DNA of 16,893 nt from assembly GCA_937925565.1 (NCBI GenBank), contig CALALM010000101.1, forward strand, positions 1 to 16,893, given 5' to 3'. Position numbers and translations under genes: made by a program. Of the stretch, positions 13,774 through 16,893 are shown piece after piece. Each line of letters opens with the position of its first letter. Positions within the stretch are counted from its first letter, which is position 1. The DNA is from an uncultured Centipeda sp. Its GTDB lineage: Bacteria > Bacillota > Negativicutes > Selenomonadales > Selenomonadaceae. The notes under the pieces are model-generated. The model did no database searches. It had not been told where the DNA came from and saw nothing but the letters and a program-made list of their open reading frames with translations.

Positions 13774-14355
13774 ATGTTGATCCGACGCAAACATACAACA
13801 TACCTGCTTGCCGTACTTTCCTGCGCTGCCGTTCTTATCCTGACGGCAGGCTGCACAGATGAGCAGAAGAAGGGGGCACAGTCCGGAACAACCGTACAGA
13901 CGGAGCAGGCGAAGGAGAAGGAGACACCCGCTGCACCCGTACCGAAGGAACGCAAGGTGAACGTCTACTATCCGAAGAGTGACGGGACAGGGCTCATTGC
14001 AGTCAGTCGAACGGTGAACATCGAGAAGGACGATGTGTATACAGCGGCACTGAAGTCACTCATGACCGGGACGAAGGAGAAGAATCAGACGAATGTCATT
14101 CCGAAGAAGGCAAAGCTTCGCAGTGTTACCGTGAAGGATGGTGTTGCAACCGTCGACTTCTCCAAAGCACTGCAGCAGAATTTCAGCGGCGGCTCGACGG
14201 GTGAGGAGATGCTCATCGGCTCAATCGTGAATACGCTGACGGATTTCCCCGAGGTGCAGAAGGTGCGTATCCTTATCGACGGTGCGCCCGTCGAGACACT
14301 CTCGGGGCATATGGATCTCTCGGAGCCGCTTCCGCGCATGACGGAGCTGCTGTAA
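13774..14355 (+). CDS. GerMN-domain lipoprotein
   Basis: This 193-residue exported lipoprotein has a basic N-terminus, a hydrophobic core and a lipobox TAGC ending at Cys27. A Lys/Glu/Gln-rich linker precedes one GerMN domain (about 58-190): VNVYYPKSDG, then a VYTAALKSLMTGT helix, VTVKDGVATVDFSKALQ and EEMLIGSIVNTLTDFPEVQKVRI. GerM-type proteins act in spore and peptidoglycan biology in Firmicutes, and single GerMN lipoproteins also occur in non-sporulating bacteria. Its place 2 bases after an amidase gene suggests a wall-related partner role. Ribosome binding site AAGGAGGAG (13755-13763) sits 10 bases before the ATG. Confidence 0.92.
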   Translation: MLIRRKHTTYLLAVLSCAAVLILTAGCTDEQKKGAQSGTTVQTEQAKEKETPAAPVPKERKVNVYYPKSDGTGLIAVSRTVNIEKDDVYTAALKSLMTGTKEKNQTNVIPKKAKLRSVTVKDGVATVDFSKALQQNFSGGSTGEEMLIGSIVNTLTDFPEVQKVRILIDGAPVETLSGHMDLSEPLPRMTELL

Positions 14356-14364
14356 TAACGCGGC

Positions 14365-14393
14365 TTGTCATTTTGGTGTTTTTATGATACGAT
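14365..14393 (+). promoter_or_regulatory. Candidate sigma-A promoter of tig-clpP-clpX
   Basis: TTGTCA (14365-14370), a 17-base spacer and TACGAT (14388-14393) give 5 of 6 and 4 of 6 consensus matches. The start would be near 14400, leaving a leader of about 95 bases. No CtsR heptad is seen in this region. Confidence 0.6.
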
Positions 14394-14405
14394 ACAGATA
14401 CAATC

Positions 14406-14456
14406 GCGGGCGTTATGCTCTTTGCACGTCCGCATATCGGGAAGCACGCATATGCG
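14406..14456 (+). promoter_or_regulatory. tig leader with two overlapping hairpins
   Basis: GCGGGCGT (14406-14413) can pair with ACGTCCGC (14426-14433, one G-T wobble). CGCATAT (14431-14437) can pair with ATATGCG (14450-14456). The two stems share bases 14431-14433, so they cannot both form completely. Neither is followed by a T-run, so they are not terminators. The role, if any, is unknown; the structure may simply be chance in a GC-rich leader. Confidence 0.3.
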
Positions 14457-14495
14457 TTGCTTTCATAGGAAAATAGCAGGAGGTTGTTTCATACA

Positions 14496-15785
14496 ATGAA
14501 GGTTACGGCAGAGCATGGTGAGAACCGCGAAGTCACTCTGACGATTGAAGTTGAGCAGGCGAAGCTGAAGAAGGCAACGGACGGCGCGGCAAAACGCATC
14601 TCGGGGCGTGTGAACATTCCCGGGTTCCGCAAGGGCAAGGCACCGCGCAAGATTGTTGAGAACTTTGTCGGCAAGGATGCGATTTTGCAGGAGGCGTTTG
14701 AGAGTGTTGCCCAGCAGGCATTTGAGGATGCTCTGACGGAGCAGGACATGGAGCCCGTAACGCGTCCCGAGATCGACATTGTGACGCTCGAGGAGGGCAA
14801 GGATGTCGTCTTTACGGCGAAGTTTACGCAGCGTCCTGAGGTCACGCTTGGCGACTACAAGGGGCTGACGGTGGAGAAGCCCGAGGTCACCGTGTCGGAC
14901 GAGGACATCGACCGTCAGATCGACGGCATGCGCCAGCATCAGGGCACTCTCGTGGATGCGCCGGCAGACGCCGCAGTCAAGAAGGATGATTTCGTAACGC
15001 TCGACTTCGAGGGATTTGTCGACGGTGAGGCATTCGAGGGCGGCAAGGGCGAGGACTATCCGCTCCAGATTGGTTCGGGCAGCTTCATTCCGGGCTTCGA
15101 GGATCAGCTCATCGGTGCAAAGATCGGTGAGGAACGCGAGGTCAACGTCACCTTCCCCGAGGAGTATCACGCAGAGAACCTCAAGGGGAAACCTGCTACA
15201 TTCAAGTGCACCGTTCGCAGCATCAAATCGCGTGAACTGCCGGAGCTGAATGACGAATTCGCGAAGAAGGCGAGCAAGTTTGAGACGCTTGCGGAGCTGC
15301 GTGAGGACATCCGCAAGAACCTGCAGGCGGGCGCGGAGCGTCAGGCAGAGAGCGACCGCCGTACGAAGGCGATCGACATGGCGACCGACAACTGCACGAT
15401 GGAGATTCCGCCGGTCATGGTCGAGAACCGCATCACGGCAATGATTCAGGAGATGGCGATGCGTCTCGAACAGCAGGGAATGAGTCTCGAGCAGTATCTC
15501 CGGTACGCAGGTCTCGATATGGCGCACATCCGCGACGAGTATCGCGAGACGGCAGAGAAGAACGTCCGCACGGATCTCATGCTTGAGGAGGTTGCAAAGG
15601 CTGAAGGGATCAAGGTCGAGGGAAGGGATCTCGATCAGGAAGTCTATGCGATGGCGCTCTCCTACGGTGCAACACCGAAGCAGGTTCAAAAGATCATCAA
15701 GGAGCAGGGACGTGTCAGTGACCTTGCCGCGACCGTTCTGCGCAAGAAGACGGCGCAGTTCATCGTGGACAATATCACGGCATAA
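14496..15785 (+). CDS. tig: Trigger factor, ribosome-associated chaperone and peptidyl-prolyl isomerase
   Basis: Trigger factor binds the ribosome exit tunnel and shields nascent chains. The ATG at 14496 gives the family start MKVT; a TTG at 14484 abuts AGGAGG (14478-14483) and is unlikely, so the working spacing is a rather long 12 bases. The 429 residues match the family. The N-terminal ribosome-binding domain carries the signature GFRKGKAPR (43-51). An FKBP-type isomerase domain follows (about 163-248, with VTLDFEGFVDGEAFEGG and FIPGFEDQLIG). The helical C-terminal chaperone arms complete it (about 250-429). All three domains are intact. It starts a unit with clpP (24-base gap) and clpX. 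Confidence 0.98.
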   Translation: MKVTAEHGENREVTLTIEVEQAKLKKATDGAAKRISGRVNIPGFRKGKAPRKIVENFVGKDAILQEAFESVAQQAFEDALTEQDMEPVTRPEIDIVTLEEGKDVVFTAKFTQRPEVTLGDYKGLTVEKPEVTVSDEDIDRQIDGMRQHQGTLVDAPADAAVKKDDFVTLDFEGFVDGEAFEGGKGEDYPLQIGSGSFIPGFEDQLIGAKIGEEREVNVTFPEEYHAENLKGKPATFKCTVRSIKSRELPELNDEFAKKASKFETLAELREDIRKNLQAGAERQAESDRRTKAIDMATDNCTMEIPPVMVENRITAMIQEMAMRLEQQGMSLEQYLRYAGLDMAHIRDEYRETAEKNVRTDLMLEEVAKAEGIKVEGRDLDQEVYAMALSYGATPKQVQKIIKEQGRVSDLAATVLRKKTAQFIVDNITA

Positions 15786-15809
15786 GGGATCCCCTGTGGG
15801 GAGGAACGT

Positions 15810-16421
15810 ATGAGTTATTATGTACCAATGGTGGTGGAGAACTCGAGCCGGGGGGAGCGTGCCTATGACATTTACTCCCGCCTGCTCAAGGAACGCATCA
15901 TCTTTTTGGGCGGACCGATTGACGACAGCGTAGCGAATGTCGTTGTGGCGCAGCTGCTCTTTCTCGAGTCCGAGGATCCCGACAAGGACATCCACCTCTA
16001 TATCAACAGTCCGGGTGGTGTTGTGACGGCAGGGCTTGCCATCTATGACACGATGCAGTACATCAAGCCCGATGTGTCAACGATCTGCATCGGGCAGGCG
16101 GCGAGCATGGGCTCCATCCTTTTGACGGCGGGGGCTGCAGGGAAACGCTACGCACTGCCGCATGCGCGTATCATGATCCATCAGCCGCTCGGCGGTGCGC
16201 AGGGACAGTCGACCGATATCCAGATTCAGGCAAAGGAGATCCTGCGTCTGCGCGAGGTCGGCAACAATATCCTTGCACGCCATACAGGGCAGGATCCGGA
16301 GAAGATCAACGTCGACACGGAGCGTGACAACTTCATGTCAGCAGAGGAAGCCAAGGCATACGGGCTGATCGACGAGGTTGTTACCCGTCCCAAGGCTGCA
16401 TCCACAGAGGATAAAGGCTGA
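15810..16421 (+). CDS. clpP: ClpP, ATP-dependent protease proteolytic subunit
   Basis: ClpP is the barrel-shaped serine peptidase that degrades substrates unfolded by ClpX or ClpC. The 203 residues have the standard length. The catalytic triad is complete: Ser99 in QAASMGS, His124 in MIHQP and Asp173 in ERDNFM. The N-terminal VPMVVE and [13 protein letters not shown] segments are also typical. ATG 15810 follows a GGGGAGG site. With clpC and the start of clpX in the same window, both ATPase partners are close by. It ends 14 bases before clpX. Confidence 0.98.
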   Translation: MSYYVPMVVENSSRGERAYDIYSRLLKERIIFLGGPIDDSVANVVVAQLLFLESEDPDKDIHLYINSPGGVVTAGLAIYDTMQYIKPDVSTICIGQAASMGSILLTAGAAGKRYALPHARIMIHQPLGGAQGQSTDIQIQAKEILRLREVGNNILARHTGQDPEKINVDTERDNFMSAEEAKAYGLIDEVVTRPKAASTEDKG

Positions 16422-16435
16422 GGAGGTGTGACGCG

Positions 16436-16893
16436 ATGAAATTTGGAGAGGAAGACAAGGGGCAGCTCAAATGCTCGTTCTGCGGCAAGACGCAGGAGCA
16501 GGTGCGAAAGCTCGTGGCAGGGCCCGGCGTCTATATCTGTGATGAGTGCATCGAACTCTGCAATGAGATCATAGCGGAGGAGTTCAGCGATGATGTTGAA
16601 GTCGGACTCAAGGATGTTCCGAAACCGAAGGAAATTCGTCACATTCTCGATCAGTATGTCATCGGGCAGGACGAGGCAAAGAAGTCTCTGTCCGTTGCGG
16701 TCTACAACCATTACAAGCGCATCAATGTGGGGCAGGGGAAGAACGAGGATGTGGAACTGCGCAAGTCCAATATCCTCATGTTGGGTCCTACAGGAAGCGG
16801 AAAGACGCTGCTCGCTCAGACGCTTGCGCGCATCCTGAACGTTCCGTTTGCAATTGCAGACGCGACGTCCCTTACAGAGGCGGGCTATGTCGG
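16436..16893 (+). CDS. clpX: ClpX, AAA+ unfoldase (3' truncated by the window end)
   Basis: Only the first 152 codons are present; the frame is still open at the last base. ATG 16436 has AGGAGG (16421-16426) overlapping the clpP stop, 9 bases upstream. The N-terminal zinc-binding domain has C13, C16, C35 and C38 ([17 protein letters not shown]), which recruits substrates and adaptors. The AAA module begins with [19 protein letters not shown], and Walker A GPTGSGKT is at 117-124, followed by [12 protein letters not shown]. The missing part should hold Walker B, the pore loops and the IGF ClpP loop. Confidence 0.97.
   Translation, partial: MKFGEEDKGQLKCSFCGKTQEQVRKLVAGPGVYICDECIELCNEIIAEEFSDDVEVGLKDVPKPKEIRHILDQYVIGQDEAKKSLSVAVYNHYKRINVGQGKNEDVELRKSNILMLGPTGSGKTLLAQTLARILNVPFAIADATSLTEAGYV

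Noticed and set aside
14463..15995. 510-codon open frame antisense to trigger factor
   Set aside because: The sense strand encodes a complete, family-length trigger factor; the antisense product is Leu/Arg-rich without motifs.

Overview
The window looks like chromosome from a flagellated Negativicutes bacterium of the Selenomonas/Centipeda type. This is inferred from three things: Firmicutes-type ctsR-mcsA-mcsB-clpC-radA gene order, flagellar genes, and a GC-rich coding style with frequent GTG/TTG starts. No rRNA or species marker is present, so the genus is a guess. Almost all of the window is coding, and no gap exceeds 300 bases. I see no CRISPR array, insertion sequence, prophage or other sign of recent transfer.

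Region 1 (1-6266) is the class-III heat-shock operon. A sigma-A promoter with one good CtsR half-site precedes ctsR, mcsA, mcsB and clpC. An unrecognised 49-residue ORF overlaps the end of clpC, and its stop codon lies inside an intrinsic terminator. radA follows. The genes look intact, but residues important for protein-arginine phosphorylation are changed in several of them. McsB lacks the catalytic-site Cys, two active-site Arg and the RD of its phosphoarginine-sensing motif. ClpC lacks the first phosphoarginine-pocket Glu, and CtsR has Leu64 in its normally all-glycine wing loop. This coordinated pattern is the most interesting signal in the window.

Region 2 (6264-8622) is a two-gene flagellar unit, fliK-flgD, with a sigma-28-like promoter overlapping the radA stop codon and a strong terminator. 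Region 3 (8649-10192) holds a LysR-type regulator on the minus strand, a small uncharacterised ORF with its own terminator, and tRNA-Ser(GCT) with a near-consensus promoter.

Region 4 (10212-14355) is a close-packed plus-strand gene string: a purine-type NCS2/AzgA permease, a ComEC-like metallo-beta-lactamase-fold lipoprotein, a DUF3006 protein, an AMIN/Amidase_3 cell-wall amidase and a GerMN lipoprotein. The last four suggest an envelope function. Region 5 (14365-16893) is tig-clpP-clpX, with clpX cut by the window edge. One 17-kb stretch thus carries the ClpC unfoldase with its regulators, the ClpP peptidase, the ClpX unfoldase and the ribosome-bound chaperone trigger factor.
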